Shown: positions 32,148-41,721, counted from the stretch's first letter. The stretch is DNA of 64,000 nucleotides from UBA2336 sp965227265 (GCA_965227265.1 OZ245738.1:2170001-2234000), one strand, 5' to 3'. Notes: generated by a model from the letters alone, not told the origin. Made by a program: numbers and translations.

Positions 32148-32609
32148 TTAGAAATTATAACGCAAGCCCGCGCCATTTTTATTTATTCCCAAAGAAAAAC
32201 TCGCACTGGAGGATTTATATGCCGTATACTTTTTCTGTCCTTTTACTATTAAAATAACACCAGGCACAATTAGGCCTGCCCCTGCGGCAATCGTAACAGC
32301 ACTTGTAAGGAAGCTCCAACCCTCATTAGGTTCATTCGAGTCAATTCTTGCCATTTCAATAATTCCACTTATAAGAATAGCAGTGCCTCCAACGGTTAAT
32401 ATGCTTCCAACCCAAATATTCTTTATTCCAGGAGCCACAGCAGATTCGGAGAACTTTGAATCCCACAGTGGGCTATTTAAGCTGGTAAACTTCAAACCTT
32501 CATAGGTTGTTAGGTACTTGCTGGAAGCAACTGGTATTGGGGCTTGCGCTTTAGCACAACCGAACACAAAAATAAATGAGAGAAGAATCAGGGATTTTTC
32601 CAATCTCAT
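32148..32609 (-). CDS. Hypothetical secreted protein with two hydrophobic helices
   Basis: A 153-residue protein with a signal peptide containing VFGCAKAQA (possible lipobox Cys). Two hydrophobic stretches (about residues 65-84 and 104-126) and a C-terminus NKNGAGLRYNF follow. The last segment resembles the terminal strand of outer-membrane or surface proteins. It is the intact version of the split gene at 31660-32114. Function unknown. Confidence 0.65.
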   Translation of the reverse strand: MRLEKSLILLSFIFVFGCAKAQAPIPVASSKYLTTYEGLKFTSLNSPLWDSKFSESAVAPGIKNIWVGSILTVGGTAILISGIIEMARIDSNEPNEGWSFLTSAVTIAAGAGLIVPGVILIVKGQKKYTAYKSSSASFSLGINKNGAGLRYNF

Positions 32610-32627
32610 AAATTAAAACTATAAAAA

Positions 32628-33752
32628 TTAAACGTACTGATTCAGCATCACTGGCATTACCAGCATCAGGATATCTTCGTTTTTATCTTTATCTGCTGGA
32701 TGTAAAACACCCGCTTTGTTTGGCGCAGACATAGCCAGTTTGATCTGGTCCGTGTCGAGGTTGCTCAGCATCTCTACCAAAAACTTCGCGTTGAAACCGA
32801 TCTCAATATCCTCACCTTCATGCTCGCATGAAAGTCTTTCATTTGCTTCGTTGGAGAAATCAAGATCTTCGGCAGAGATTTGAAGCTCGCTTCCGGTAAT
32901 TTTTAATCTAACCTGGTGCGTGGTTTTATTCGCATAAATGGAAATACGTTTCAACGCGCCTAAAAATTCACCACGGCCAATCGTCATCTTAATATTATTC
33001 TGCGTGGGGATTACATTTTCATAATCCGGGAAACGCTCATCAATCAGGCGGCAGATCATACGAATGTTACCAAACTTGAAGAATGCGTTCGATAAGTTAA
33101 AGTCAATATGAACTGGAGCGTTTTCGGTTGGTAATGTTGCCTTTAATAAGTTCAATGCTTTACGCGGAATAATGATTGCGCTGCCGTTATCCGATTTAAC
33201 ATCCGTTCTGCGGTAACGTACAAGGCGGTGACCATCTGTGGCTACGAATGTTGTATTCTTCTCGCCCAGGTTTACGTAAACTCCTGTCATAGCTGGACGG
33301 AGTTCATCGTTGCTCGTAGCAAAAATGGTATTGTTGACGGCACGGCTTAACACTTCCGAAGAAATCTCAGAAGAGAAGTCGTTCGATACATTCGGTACTT
33401 TCGGGAAATCAGTCGCGTTCTCACCAGAAAGCTTGTAGCGGCCGTTATCGGAAATAATTTCTATCGCATAGGTTGATTCATCAATCGAGAATGTAACGGG
33501 CTGTTCCGGCAAATTCTTTAACGTATCCAACAGAATACGTGCAGGAACCGCAATGTTTCCCTTCTCTTTAGACTCTACCTGAAGTTCTGTGATCATAGAA
33601 GTCTGAAGATCAGAGGCTGTCACGGTCAGGCTGCCCTTTTCCAACTCAAACAAAAAGTTTTCGAGGATGGGTACAACCGGGTTTGTTGTGATAACGCCAT
33701 TAATATTGGAAAGCTGCTTCAGGAGATAAGCAGAGTTAACGATGAACTTCAT
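32628..33752 (-). CDS. dnaN: DNA polymerase III beta subunit (sliding clamp)
   Basis: A 374-residue clamp of three repeated domains. It begins MKFIVNSAYLLKQLSNINGV, has FVATDGHRLVRYR in the second domain, and ends MLVMPVMLNQYV, close to the usual family end. Tethers DNA polymerase III to DNA. Not next to dnaA here, as in many Bacteroidota. Confidence 0.95.
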   Translation of the reverse strand: MKFIVNSAYLLKQLSNINGVITTNPVVPILENFLFELEKGSLTVTASDLQTSMITELQVESKEKGNIAVPARILLDTLKNLPEQPVTFSIDESTYAIEIISDNGRYKLSGENATDFPKVPNVSNDFSSEISSEVLSRAVNNTIFATSNDELRPAMTGVYVNLGEKNTTFVATDGHRLVRYRRTDVKSDNGSAIIIPRKALNLLKATLPTENAPVHIDFNLSNAFFKFGNIRMICRLIDERFPDYENVIPTQNNIKMTIGRGEFLGALKRISIYANKTTHQVRLKITGSELQISAEDLDFSNEANERLSCEHEGEDIEIGFNAKFLVEMLSNLDTDQIKLAMSAPNKAGVLHPADKDKNEDILMLVMPVMLNQYV

Positions 33753-33848
33753 TCTGTAATAGTGGTTTGATTTTTAAGCACGGTAAAGGTATAAAGAAAA
33801 AGGAATTTTGGAAACGCCATTACGCGGTTCCCGAACGCTAAATCGCGA

Positions 33849-34778
33849 TCATTTCTTCGTAAACCACCCTTTGCTTTTCATAAGCGGCAGGATCTTGCGC
33901 GAATCGAAAACGGCCGGGTATAAACCCTGCACTATTCCAAAAACCAGTGGCTTTCCTACCTCTGGATAGAGTTTGAGATCGTAAGTTTTCCCTGAAATAT
34001 CGGCTACCATAATTTGAAAGCCCAGGCTGGTGAACAGCGCACTGTCGTAAGAAGCTGCTTGTTCTTTTGTAAGGTATTGATCAACGGTAAGTAACGAGAT
34101 ACTATCCAGGAACTCGTTAAGCTTTGCTGTGTCGGCTTGCACGATACTTTTTATCTCTGGCAACTTATCCATGGTAACTTCAAAATTATCAGCCGGACTT
34201 GCCGTAAATGAAACGTTGAGGTTTTTAAAATTCTGCCAGTTGAAGCTGAACACATATTTATCTTTCCAGCCGGGCGCTTCCAGCTCAAAGATACCTGAAG
34301 TGTAGACTCTGTATCCCGGAATAACCATGACGTAAACGTCATCATCACCGGATTTTGTAAAGTAAGCTTGGGTTTGAGATGTATTACCGCCTGCAAAAAA
34401 ATCAAGCACCGGCTCACCGCCTTGAGAAAGTGTTACATGCACACCCTGCTTTTCCAGGTATGTTTTAACCGAGTCAGCCAGCTTTTGGGAAAGCTTACGT
34501 TTTGGTTCTGCTTGTTGAAGCGTTGCAAATAAAACATCTATCATCGAACGATCTGCGGGTTCACCATTCACCTTCCAGCGAATGCCATCGATGGCAAGTT
34601 CTGTTTTTGAAGAATCCTGTTCGAGAACAACCTTATCAATTGTTTTCAGGTCTTCAACTTGAAATATTGTTTTATCAATAGGTTGTTGTTCTCTGTTAAA
34701 CAGAAACAAGAAAACTACTGTGATGATAATCAGCACACCGAGTGAAATCAATAATCGTAGGTTCCTCTTTTGCTGCAT
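33849..34778 (-). CDS. DUF4340-family protein of the gliding operon
   Basis: A 309-residue protein with an N-terminal membrane helix (residues 8-27) and a large extracytoplasmic domain (VDQYLTKEQAASYDSALFTS, then GKTYDLKLYPEVGKPLVFGI) typical of DUF4340. Its start overlaps the stop of gldG by one base, so it is coupled to the Gld ABC system and probably works with it. Confidence 0.82.
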   Translation of the reverse strand: MQQKRNLRLLISLGVLIIITVVFLFLFNREQQPIDKTIFQVEDLKTIDKVVLEQDSSKTELAIDGIRWKVNGEPADRSMIDVLFATLQQAEPKRKLSQKLADSVKTYLEKQGVHVTLSQGGEPVLDFFAGGNTSQTQAYFTKSGDDDVYVMVIPGYRVYTSGIFELEAPGWKDKYVFSFNWQNFKNLNVSFTASPADNFEVTMDKLPEIKSIVQADTAKLNEFLDSISLLTVDQYLTKEQAASYDSALFTSLGFQIMVADISGKTYDLKLYPEVGKPLVFGIVQGLYPAVFDSRKILPLMKSKGWFTKK

Positions 34779-36463
34779 CAGAATGTTGAATACTTTCTTT
34801 TTCTAACAAAGGATCTGGCAATGCCGAACACTAATAATAACACAAGCGGAAGTGCGAGATTGATTGCTTGCCACTTTGTTCGTTCCGTACGAATTTTTTC
34901 TTTGTCCAGCGGCCTGATCTTGACTTCCTTATTACGGGCTGCGATTAATCCGTCACCATTTACAAGATAATTCACTGCGTTCATCAATAGTTCCTGGTTG
35001 GCAAACGTGTAGCGAGCGAACTGATCATATCCCAATTGTTGCGGCTGACCGGTTCGTGGATTAACATCATTGCGGGCAAGATCACCATCCGCAATAACAA
35101 TTAGCTTCGTTGCTTTTCCTTCATCGATGAATGAAGCTTGGTCAGCATCTTTCGGAAGAAATCTATTCTTATATAAAGAGGCGAATTTTCCTTCGAGCAA
35201 ATAACCAACCGGAAGATAGCTCATCGTAAAATCTTCTTTCTTTAAATTTTTACGGATCTCATTAATGTTCACCGGAACCGGAGCTGAAATTTTTCTAGAA
35301 TATTGCGAAGTAAATAACAACGGTGTTTTCTTAATACCGGTTGCTTTCACTGTATCAACTGTACTGATGAAACGGGTTACAACTGCATCCAGGTTTCTGG
35401 TTATGGAATGATCCGCGTATCGATTAATCAACGGAAAGAAAGGCCAGTCCATTAATTTAAGATTTGGCTTTCCATCAACTTCTCCTGTAATCACCGGATA
35501 CTTCCCGGATAACCCATCCTGAACAAGATCAAGGTTTAACCTGATACCATATTTAAAAAGCTGATCATCCAGATTAATGTTATACGGAAATGCAAAGTAG
35601 CCTTCCTGCGAAGCACTGTCCATGCTGGCTTCAAGCTTGTCTATCAGAAACAAAACCTTACCGCCATTCATGATGTATTGGTCAAGCTTATACTTGTCAG
35701 ACTCAGAGTATGCATGTGTTGGTTTGGCGATGATGAATGCATCGTAGCGCTCCAATGATTTCTTCTTTTGCAGATCAACCTTTACAACCGAATACATTTC
35801 AAGAAGAGCGCTGTTGAAACTGGCAATTTCAAGACTATCCAATTCACCATGTCCGGTTACAAAGCCGATTCTTTTCCGGTCACTGTTGGTCATCTTATAG
35901 ATGGCGTTCGCTAATTCATACTCAATTCCTTCAATAGAGCCATTGATTTTTTCATCGGGTGTTCCGGCCTGAGTGCCTTTCAACAGATTAACTCCTGTCT
36001 CAAATCCACCATAGGAGATTAGCGCGCCCGGAAAAATTATCTTCTCCGAAACCTGGCCGTCTTTTGAATCAACAACATTGGTTGGCACAATTCCCTTCTG
36101 CATTAAATCCTGCATGTATTCATTGCGCGCCTTCTGACTCATGGCCGTGGAAGGATCAACAAAAACAAACTGAACTTTATCATCCGAATAAATTCGAAAC
36201 TCTTCAAGCGTTTCACGAATAGACTTTTGAAGTCTTCTGAAACCAGCATTTAGTTCACCTTCGAGGTAAACCTCCACATAAACTTTGTCATCAAGCTCAC
36301 GCAACACATCCTTGGTTTGTTCTTTAATGGAGAAACGTTTTTCTTCCGTAAGGTCAAGCCGGAAAAAGTATTGCGAAGCCAGTACGTTCAAAAGCACAAT
36401 CAGCACCAGTCCGTTGGCCAGCAACAGCAGATCACCTGTTCGTTTGCTGTTAAACTTTACCAT
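34778..36463 (-). CDS. gldG: Gliding-associated ABC transporter substrate-binding protein GldG
   Basis: A 561-residue protein. One N-terminal helix (about 13-32), a soluble domain with LDLTEEKRFSIKEQTKDVLR and KRIGFVTGHGELDS, and one C-terminal helix (about 535-552) give the ABC-auxiliary topology of GldG. Overlaps gldF by 7 bp. In Flavobacterium johnsoniae GldA, GldF and GldG were tied to gliding motility. Confidence 0.9.
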   Translation of the reverse strand: MVKFNSKRTGDLLLLANGLVLIVLLNVLASQYFFRLDLTEEKRFSIKEQTKDVLRELDDKVYVEVYLEGELNAGFRRLQKSIRETLEEFRIYSDDKVQFVFVDPSTAMSQKARNEYMQDLMQKGIVPTNVVDSKDGQVSEKIIFPGALISYGGFETGVNLLKGTQAGTPDEKINGSIEGIEYELANAIYKMTNSDRKRIGFVTGHGELDSLEIASFNSALLEMYSVVKVDLQKKKSLERYDAFIIAKPTHAYSESDKYKLDQYIMNGGKVLFLIDKLEASMDSASQEGYFAFPYNINLDDQLFKYGIRLNLDLVQDGLSGKYPVITGEVDGKPNLKLMDWPFFPLINRYADHSITRNLDAVVTRFISTVDTVKATGIKKTPLLFTSQYSRKISAPVPVNINEIRKNLKKEDFTMSYLPVGYLLEGKFASLYKNRFLPKDADQASFIDEGKATKLIVIADGDLARNDVNPRTGQPQQLGYDQFARYTFANQELLMNAVNYLVNGDGLIAARNKEVKIRPLDKEKIRTERTKWQAINLALPLVLLLVFGIARSFVRKRKYSTF

Positions 36464-37185
36464 GACCGGGAACTGAGAATAATCTTAGAAATCAAAAGCA
36501 TCAACGCACCTACGCTGATGAAATAGATAACATCGCGACTGTCAATGAGTCCTTTACTAAGTGCTTCATAATGATAGAGAATACCAAATTGTTTTATCAG
36601 CAATGTGTTATCAGACCACACATTTAACGTTGAAATAGATTCAAAACCAGTAAAAACAATAAAGCACAAAAACGCAGCAAGAATAAACGCGACAATCTGA
36701 TTGGAAGTAATTGATGATGCAACAATACCGATGGAACAAAAAACTCCGGCCAGTAACGCGATTCCAATGTACGATCCGATAACACCAGGTGTATCAATAT
36801 TCCCGACAGGATTACCCAATGCGCTTACTGAGAAATAATAAATGACCGTTGGCACGAGCGCAAAAAGCACAAGTAAAAAACACGCGAAAAATTTACCAAG
36901 AATGATATCCCAATCTGTCAAGGGTTTGGTGAGCAACAGTTCCATCGTGCCCGACTTCCTTTCTTCAGCAAAGCTGCGCATGGTGATAGCCGGAATTAAA
37001 AAAATGAAAACGTATGGACCCAATGAAAACAACGTATCCATATCGGCATAGCCGTAGTCGAGTACGGAAGTTTCCGGGAACACCCACATGAGCAAACCCA
37101 TGCCAGTAAGGAAAACGCCAATCACCACGTACGCGATAAGCGAATTAAGAAAGCTGTTGAACTCTTTGGTTAATACCCGAATCAT
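36457..37185 (-). CDS. gldF: Gliding-associated ABC transporter permease GldF
   Basis: A 242-residue ABC-2 permease with six predicted helices. RSFAEERKSGTMELLLTKPL is the characteristic cytoplasmic motif between helices 2 and 3. Overlaps gldA by 4 bp. Confidence 0.9.
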   Translation of the reverse strand: MIRVLTKEFNSFLNSLIAYVVIGVFLTGMGLLMWVFPETSVLDYGYADMDTLFSLGPYVFIFLIPAITMRSFAEERKSGTMELLLTKPLTDWDIILGKFFACFLLVLFALVPTVIYYFSVSALGNPVGNIDTPGVIGSYIGIALLAGVFCSIGIVASSITSNQIVAFILAAFLCFIVFTGFESISTLNVWSDNTLLIKQFGILYHYEALSKGLIDSRDVIYFISVGALMLLISKIILSSRSW

Positions 37186-38105
37186 GCCTCCTGCTTTGCG
37201 GTAAGTTCTCTGAAAATATTTTCCAATGATCCTTCTTCCTGTTTCAGTCCAAGCAGCGATAGCTTTCGGTCAGCGGCAAACCGAAAAACTTCCGGACGCA
37301 CATCAACTCCTTCGCTTGCATAAATTCTGAATTTTGAATTATCAAGCTTCACTACTTTGTCTACACCGGAAATTTTACTGAGTTCAAGTTCATCCACAAT
37401 ACCTTCAAACTCTACCACAAGTGAAACACTCTTCCCTTGCAGCTTCATCAGGTTTGAAAGTGAATCGTCCGCAACAAGCTCTCCTTTATTAATAACAATA
37501 ACGCGATCGCATAACGCAGATACTTCCTGCATGATGTGAGTTGAAAAAATTACCGTTTTGTTTTTGCTGATGTTTTTGATCAAACTTCTGATTTCCAGGA
37601 TCTGGTTGGGATCAAGTCCGGTAGTTGGCTCATCTAAAATCAAAACTTTCGGATTATGAATAAGCGCTTGCGCCAATCCAACCCGCTGTCTATATCCTTT
37701 CGATAAAGTTTCGATCTTTTTATTCTGTTCAACGGTTAAGCCGCATAGCTCCACCATCTCCTGCACCCGGCTTTTTAATGTTTTACCCTGAATTCCATAC
37801 AGCTTACCAATGAAGCTAAGATATTCGTGTACATACATGTCTGTATACAGTGGATTGTGCTCAGGCAGATAGCCTGTCACTTTCTTAACTTCCAACGGAT
37901 GGACGGTTACGTCAAATCCGGCAACGGAAACTTCGCCAGAGGTTGGCGGCACATACCCGGTCGCGATCTTCATTGTAGTAGATTTGCCGGCACCATTCGG
38001 TCCTAGAAACCCAACAATCTCCCCTGCTTCTACCTGAAACGAGATAGCATTAACCGCATTCTGCGAACCGTACTGCTTTAAGAGATTTTTAACAACCAGC
38101 GACAT
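37182..38105 (-). CDS. gldA: Gliding motility ABC transporter ATP-binding protein GldA
   Basis: A 307-residue ATPase. Walker A GPNGAGKS (residues 35-42), signature LSKGYRQRVGLAQAL, Walker B VLILDEPTTGLDP, and the extended C-terminal domain of the GldA/'Gld-type' group. First gene of gldA-gldF-gldG-DUF4340. Confidence 0.92.
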   Translation of the reverse strand: MSLVVKNLLKQYGSQNAVNAISFQVEAGEIVGFLGPNGAGKSTTMKIATGYVPPTSGEVSVAGFDVTVHPLEVKKVTGYLPEHNPLYTDMYVHEYLSFIGKLYGIQGKTLKSRVQEMVELCGLTVEQNKKIETLSKGYRQRVGLAQALIHNPKVLILDEPTTGLDPNQILEIRSLIKNISKNKTVIFSTHIMQEVSALCDRVIVINKGELVADDSLSNLMKLQGKSVSLVVEFEGIVDELELSKISGVDKVVKLDNSKFRIYASEGVDVRPEVFRFAADRKLSLLGLKQEEGSLENIFRELTAKQEA

Positions 38106-38183
38106 ATTTGAAAGCGCACAAAACTAAAGAATTTTATGATTTACAGGTTAGATTTGCAGCCACGTGGTCACTTTAAAACAACT

Positions 38184-38211
38184 TGGCTTATTAATTGCCG
38201 TTTTATCTTTC
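38184..38211 (+). promoter_or_regulatory. Candidate Bacteroidota-type promoter
   Basis: TTG at 38184-38186 and TATCTTTC at 38204-38211 approximate the -33 TTG and -7 TAnnTTTG elements with about 17 bp between, 23 bp before the start of the following gene. Confidence 0.4.
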
Positions 38212-38233
38212 ATTATTACCGGCTAACCGAATC

Positions 38234-39754
38234 ATGAAAAAATTATTCTTACTCATTGCTCTTGCTATTTCGATTGGCGCCTCCGCCCAAACCAACTCCG
38301 GATATTCTATTGATTTCAAAGTCGATGGCTTAAAAGACTCAACTGTTTACCTGGGGTATTACTACTTCGAGCAGGCTTACATCCGCGATACAGCGCATGT
38401 TAACAGCAAAGGAGAATTTTCCTTTAAAGATAAAACGCCTTTACAACATGGATGGTATTTTCTGGTCATGAATAAGTTCAGGCTCATGGACTTAATGATT
38501 GGCCCTGATCAGCATTTTTCAGTTCAAACCGATACAGCAGGACTCAAGAGGCCGGTAGGCAGGGTTACATTTAAGGATGGGATTGATAACAAACTCTACT
38601 ATGAAAACCTCGCACACAATGGAGAGTTATCCAAACGAGCGGAGCCATTTGTTAAGATCGTTCAGGACAGCACGTTGAAAGACGAAGCAAAAAAAGAAGC
38701 TCGGGAAGCGCTTAAACAAATAGGTGAAGAAGCTCAAACCTATCAGGATAAGATCATTCAGGATCACCCGGAAACATTAACAGCCAGACTTTTTAGAACG
38801 ACCAAGCAAATTGTTATACCCGATCCGCCAAAACGAGCAGACGGAAGTATTGATTCATTATTCCAACTCAAATATTATCGCGAACACTTCTTCGATAATT
38901 TCGATCTGGCAGATGATGGCTTAACCCGTCAACCACAACCGCTTTACAGTAAAAAGGTAGCCGAATACCTGGACAAGCTTTTCGTTCAGCATCCGGATTC
39001 TATTATGAATGCGATTTCAAAAATCGTTGAGATGAGCAAGAAGAATCAGGAAACTTACAAATTCATGGTGCTGACATTAACTACAAAGTACGGTACACCG
39101 GAAATCATGGGTATGGACGAAGTATTTGTCCAACTCTATTACAAATACTACGCAAGCGGAGAAATGGACTTCTGGGCAAATGAAAAGTATAAGAAAAACT
39201 TAAAAGAGTTTGCGGACAAGTATTGCAAAAGCCTGATCGGTAAAACCGGCCCTAACATGATTATGCAGGATGAAAACTTCCAGCCCAGATCAATGTATGA
39301 TATTAAAGCCAAGTACACAGTTCTGTATGTGTACGATCCGGATTGCGGAAGTTGTAAAAAAGAAACTCCGGTGCTGGTAAACTTTTACAATAAAAACAAA
39401 GCAAAGCTTAATGTTGAAGTCTTTGCAGTTTGCATTGATACTACGATGTCTAAGATGCGCGAATACATTAAAGAGATGGGCATGAAATGGATCAACGTAA
39501 ATGGTCCGCGCACCTATTTAAAAGTATCGTACCGCGATCAATACGATGCTGAGACCACGCCAACGCTTTATGTGCTTGACTCAAATCATAAAATCATCGC
39601 TAAAAAGTTACCCGCTGCCAAGCTTGAAGAGTTCTTAACCAACTATGAAAAAATGCAGAAGCGCAAAGCAGCAAGTAGTATTAAGCAGCCCGACCGGGTT
39701 CCGTTTGATTGTAGTAAAGCACTAGTGAAAGGGGCCGCTCCGCCTAAGTCTTAA
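38234..39754 (+). CDS. Secreted thioredoxin-like protein with DUF4369-type N-terminus
   Basis: A 506-residue protein. ATG 38234 gives a clean signal peptide (KKLFLLIALAISIGASAQ) and is preferred over an upstream in-frame ATG. The N-terminal domain (VDGLKDSTVYLGYYYFEQAY) is DUF4369-like, followed by a long helical DUF5106-like part. The C-terminal thioredoxin fold has DPDCGSCKKETP as its CxxC. A common architecture in Bacteroidota envelopes. Confidence 0.82.
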   Translation: MKKLFLLIALAISIGASAQTNSGYSIDFKVDGLKDSTVYLGYYYFEQAYIRDTAHVNSKGEFSFKDKTPLQHGWYFLVMNKFRLMDLMIGPDQHFSVQTDTAGLKRPVGRVTFKDGIDNKLYYENLAHNGELSKRAEPFVKIVQDSTLKDEAKKEAREALKQIGEEAQTYQDKIIQDHPETLTARLFRTTKQIVIPDPPKRADGSIDSLFQLKYYREHFFDNFDLADDGLTRQPQPLYSKKVAEYLDKLFVQHPDSIMNAISKIVEMSKKNQETYKFMVLTLTTKYGTPEIMGMDEVFVQLYYKYYASGEMDFWANEKYKKNLKEFADKYCKSLIGKTGPNMIMQDENFQPRSMYDIKAKYTVLYVYDPDCGSCKKETPVLVNFYNKNKAKLNVEVFAVCIDTTMSKMREYIKEMGMKWINVNGPRTYLKVSYRDQYDAETTPTLYVLDSNHKIIAKKLPAAKLEEFLTNYEKMQKRKAASSIKQPDRVPFDCSKALVKGAAPPKS

Positions 39755-39894
39755 TTCAATACATGAAAATGACGGTTCAGGGCATAATTGTACTTGTATA
39801 AGTCCTTTTTGTAACATTTTTCATAATTTTTGAGTCTAACGTGCAACTATTCGCCCGTATTGGAGTATCTACTGTATTATAAACCCGGAGTGAG

Positions 39895-40368
39895 ATGGCA
39901 TTTTTTGACAAGATTTTAGGAAAGAGCAAGAAAAAAGAACTGAAGGCGAAGTGCCCGATCACAAAAGAGAACATCGAAAACGGTTTCGGGTACATGTTGA
40001 CTACTTCACAGATCGTTTCGAGCCGTAAATTCTGGGATATGGTGATGACAGAGCCAGAAACCATGTCGTATACAGTATCACATTTTAAGAATCAGCAAAG
40101 CGGCACGCAGATGCGCAGCCTGATTTTTGAAAAACACAGCTCAGTTGATAAAGCCTGGATGATCTCCGACAGTTGCATTAATTTATTTGAAGGCATTGAC
40201 AAGGCCGAAGCCCGCGCAGACGCGAAAAGATGGTGGGCAAGTGAAGGAGCCTACACACCTCCTGAAGCAGGCAAGGCCGAAGAAAAACTTGAGTCCTCAA
40301 TTTTCAACGCATTAAAAGAATACGCAGTACTGGAAGCCGGCCGAAGCCGAGTTGCCGCTGCACATTAA
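39895..40368 (+). CDS. Hypothetical cytoplasmic protein
   Basis: A 157-residue soluble protein with a basic N-terminus (LGKSKKKELKAKCP) and a CP-x-T segment, then helices with FWDMVMTEPETMSYTVSHF and NALKEYAVLEAGR. No family recognised. Preceded by GGAGTGAG, a good ribosome-binding sequence. A terminator follows. Confidence 0.7.
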   Translation: MAFFDKILGKSKKKELKAKCPITKENIENGFGYMLTTSQIVSSRKFWDMVMTEPETMSYTVSHFKNQQSGTQMRSLIFEKHSSVDKAWMISDSCINLFEGIDKAEARADAKRWWASEGAYTPPEAGKAEEKLESSIFNALKEYAVLEAGRSRVAAAH

Positions 40369-40407
40369 GATAGTTTAGTTACAGTACAGTTTAGGTTTAG
40401 GTAAAGA

Positions 40408-40440
40408 AACCCCTTCCGCCAGCATGGAAGGGGTTTTTTG
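40408..40440 (+). terminator. Rho-independent terminator
   Basis: 10-bp stem AACCCCTTCC/GGAAGGGGTT with an 8-nt loop followed by TTTTG, 40 bp after the hypothetical gene. Confidence 0.88.
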
Positions 40441-40475
40441 TGTTATATTAGGTTGGCTATTAACCATATTCGGGT

Positions 40476-41101
40476 GTTGGCGGCCATAACTTTGGACAAT
40501 GAGAATTTCAATCATATTCATATTGACAATTGGGACTTTAAATAATGTATTTGGACAGCTGGACACAGTTAAGACTTCAGACTTGGACAGTATGTATCTA
40601 AAGACCATCAAAAGCCGATTTGATTTGATGTTGTCAAGCGGACACAAATACTTTAGAATTGACAAAAATACTGAACGAATCAAAGAAATAGTCAATGTTG
40701 ACATATTCAAATTCATGAATGAAAACGACTTAATTAATAAATCAATAAAGGATAAGAAGACAATTAGAGTTTACTTCTTGACACACAAGATCATCTCAAA
40801 CGACACCGTTGACATCAACATGGGAGATGCTTCCCTGACAGCAAAGCGAACGCTCTGGAAAAGGAAAGCTAATTTCGCAGTTTCATGTGGTGGGACAAAT
40901 GGTTATGTACCGACAGCGAGATTTGCATACAATAGATCGACAATGACTTGGGACAAAATAGAGTTCATTAAACCTAAGTCTTTTAGCGACAGAGTTAAAA
41001 ATAATGGTTGACGAAAGTTACGGCCGCCAACACAAGCTATAAGTCATTTTATTTTTAATGTTTATTTTTATTTTGGTAAATAAAACGGCTTATAGCCAAA
41101 C
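40476..41101 (+). mobile_element. Isolated gene cassette outside the array
   Basis: The unit begins GTTGGCGGCCATAACTTTGG and ends AAAGTTACGGCCGCCAAC. The two ends are complementary over 17 positions with one mismatch at the usual place. A type C attC-like hairpin follows. No attC-like half precedes the left border, so it looks like an insertion at a secondary site just after the terminator at 40440. Confidence 0.7.
40499..41011 (+). CDS. Gene of the isolated cassette: secreted protein of unknown function
   Basis: A 170-residue protein with signal-like N-terminus (RISIIFILTIGTLNNVFG). Starts at TTTGGACAATG, the same context as several array genes. The C-terminal part has TLWKRKANFAVSCGGTNG and NRSTMTWDKIEFI, beta-rich. 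No recognised family. High GAC/ACA use and AT content resemble the array genes and not the neighbours. Confidence 0.65.
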   Translation: MRISIIFILTIGTLNNVFGQLDTVKTSDLDSMYLKTIKSRFDLMLSSGHKYFRIDKNTERIKEIVNVDIFKFMNENDLINKSIKDKKTIRVYFLTHKIISNDTVDINMGDASLTAKRTLWKRKANFAVSCGGTNGYVPTARFAYNRSTMTWDKIEFIKPKSFSDRVKNNG

Positions 41102-41104
41102 GTT
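41029..41104 (+). repeat. attC-like site 19 (type C, isolated)
   Basis: AACACAAGCTATAAG ... CGGCTTATAGCCAAACGTT. Stem CTATAA/TTATAG and TTTTATTT/AAATAAAA. Closest to site 14 in the array 33 kb away. Confidence 0.75.
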
Positions 41105-41172
41105 ACAGGCAAGGCGGGGAAGAAACGCAGACTCAAGAATCTAACGCAATTCTTAAGACAAAAAAAAACAAA

Positions 41173-41562
41173 ATGAATAAGAACAAATTATCGATTTTTA
41201 TCATTGGAATGATTTCAGGAGCTTTACTTTTATATTCAATTCTATACATGAGAAATAATTCTGATGAAGAACAATTGAGACAGCAGATGATTGAAACACT
41301 ATCAAATAAACTAACAAGTTTGGACAAAGAACCAGATGTTCAATATATTGAAGTAACAGGTAAGAAAGGAGATGTGACATTACATACGGGTATGCCAAAA
41401 GATTCTGTAAAAATACTTTTGGGGAAACCCGATGAAGTCAATCTATATGAAATTGCAAATACTCATCATGAAAACTGGGGCTATAAATTGACAAAAAGAT
41501 ATACAGCAGATTTAGAAATAGATTTTAAAAATGGTGAATTAACCGGAGTGCAACAAAATTGA
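41173..41562 (+). CDS. Membrane-anchored BamE/SmpA-like small protein
   Basis: A 129-residue protein with an N-terminal membrane helix (residues 7-26), a short coiled coil, then a domain with LHTGMPKDSVKILLGKPDEV and NWGYKLTKR. The 'GM..d.V...lGkPd' pattern resembles SmpA/OmlA (BamE-like) domains. It lies in a second cassette-like unit starting GTTACAGGCAAGGCGGGG at 41102. Confidence 0.65.
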   Translation: MNKNKLSIFIIGMISGALLLYSILYMRNNSDEEQLRQQMIETLSNKLTSLDKEPDVQYIEVTGKKGDVTLHTGMPKDSVKILLGKPDEVNLYEIANTHHENWGYKLTKRYTADLEIDFKNGELTGVQQN

Positions 41563-41700
41563 TAAATAAAGACTCCGCAGACAGTTGAATCTAAAATCAT
41601 AAAAAGATTTTCACGTTTGACAAAATGTCAATCTTGTTACACGAAGAGTTTTTCAATGTTGGAGTAAATTCCGTCCCAAGCCGCCTTAAACCCGAACGTT
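41563..41700 (+). repeat. Collapsed cassette end
   Basis: The second unit ends GCCGCCTTAAACCCGAACGTT (41680-41700): a damaged right arm, AAC at 41689-41691, and then directly the CGAACGTT that closes type A sites. The hairpin between them is gone. Reading this as a deleted attC-like site is inference. Confidence 0.35.
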
Positions 41701-41721
41701 AAAGTGGTTTGAGGGAGGAGT

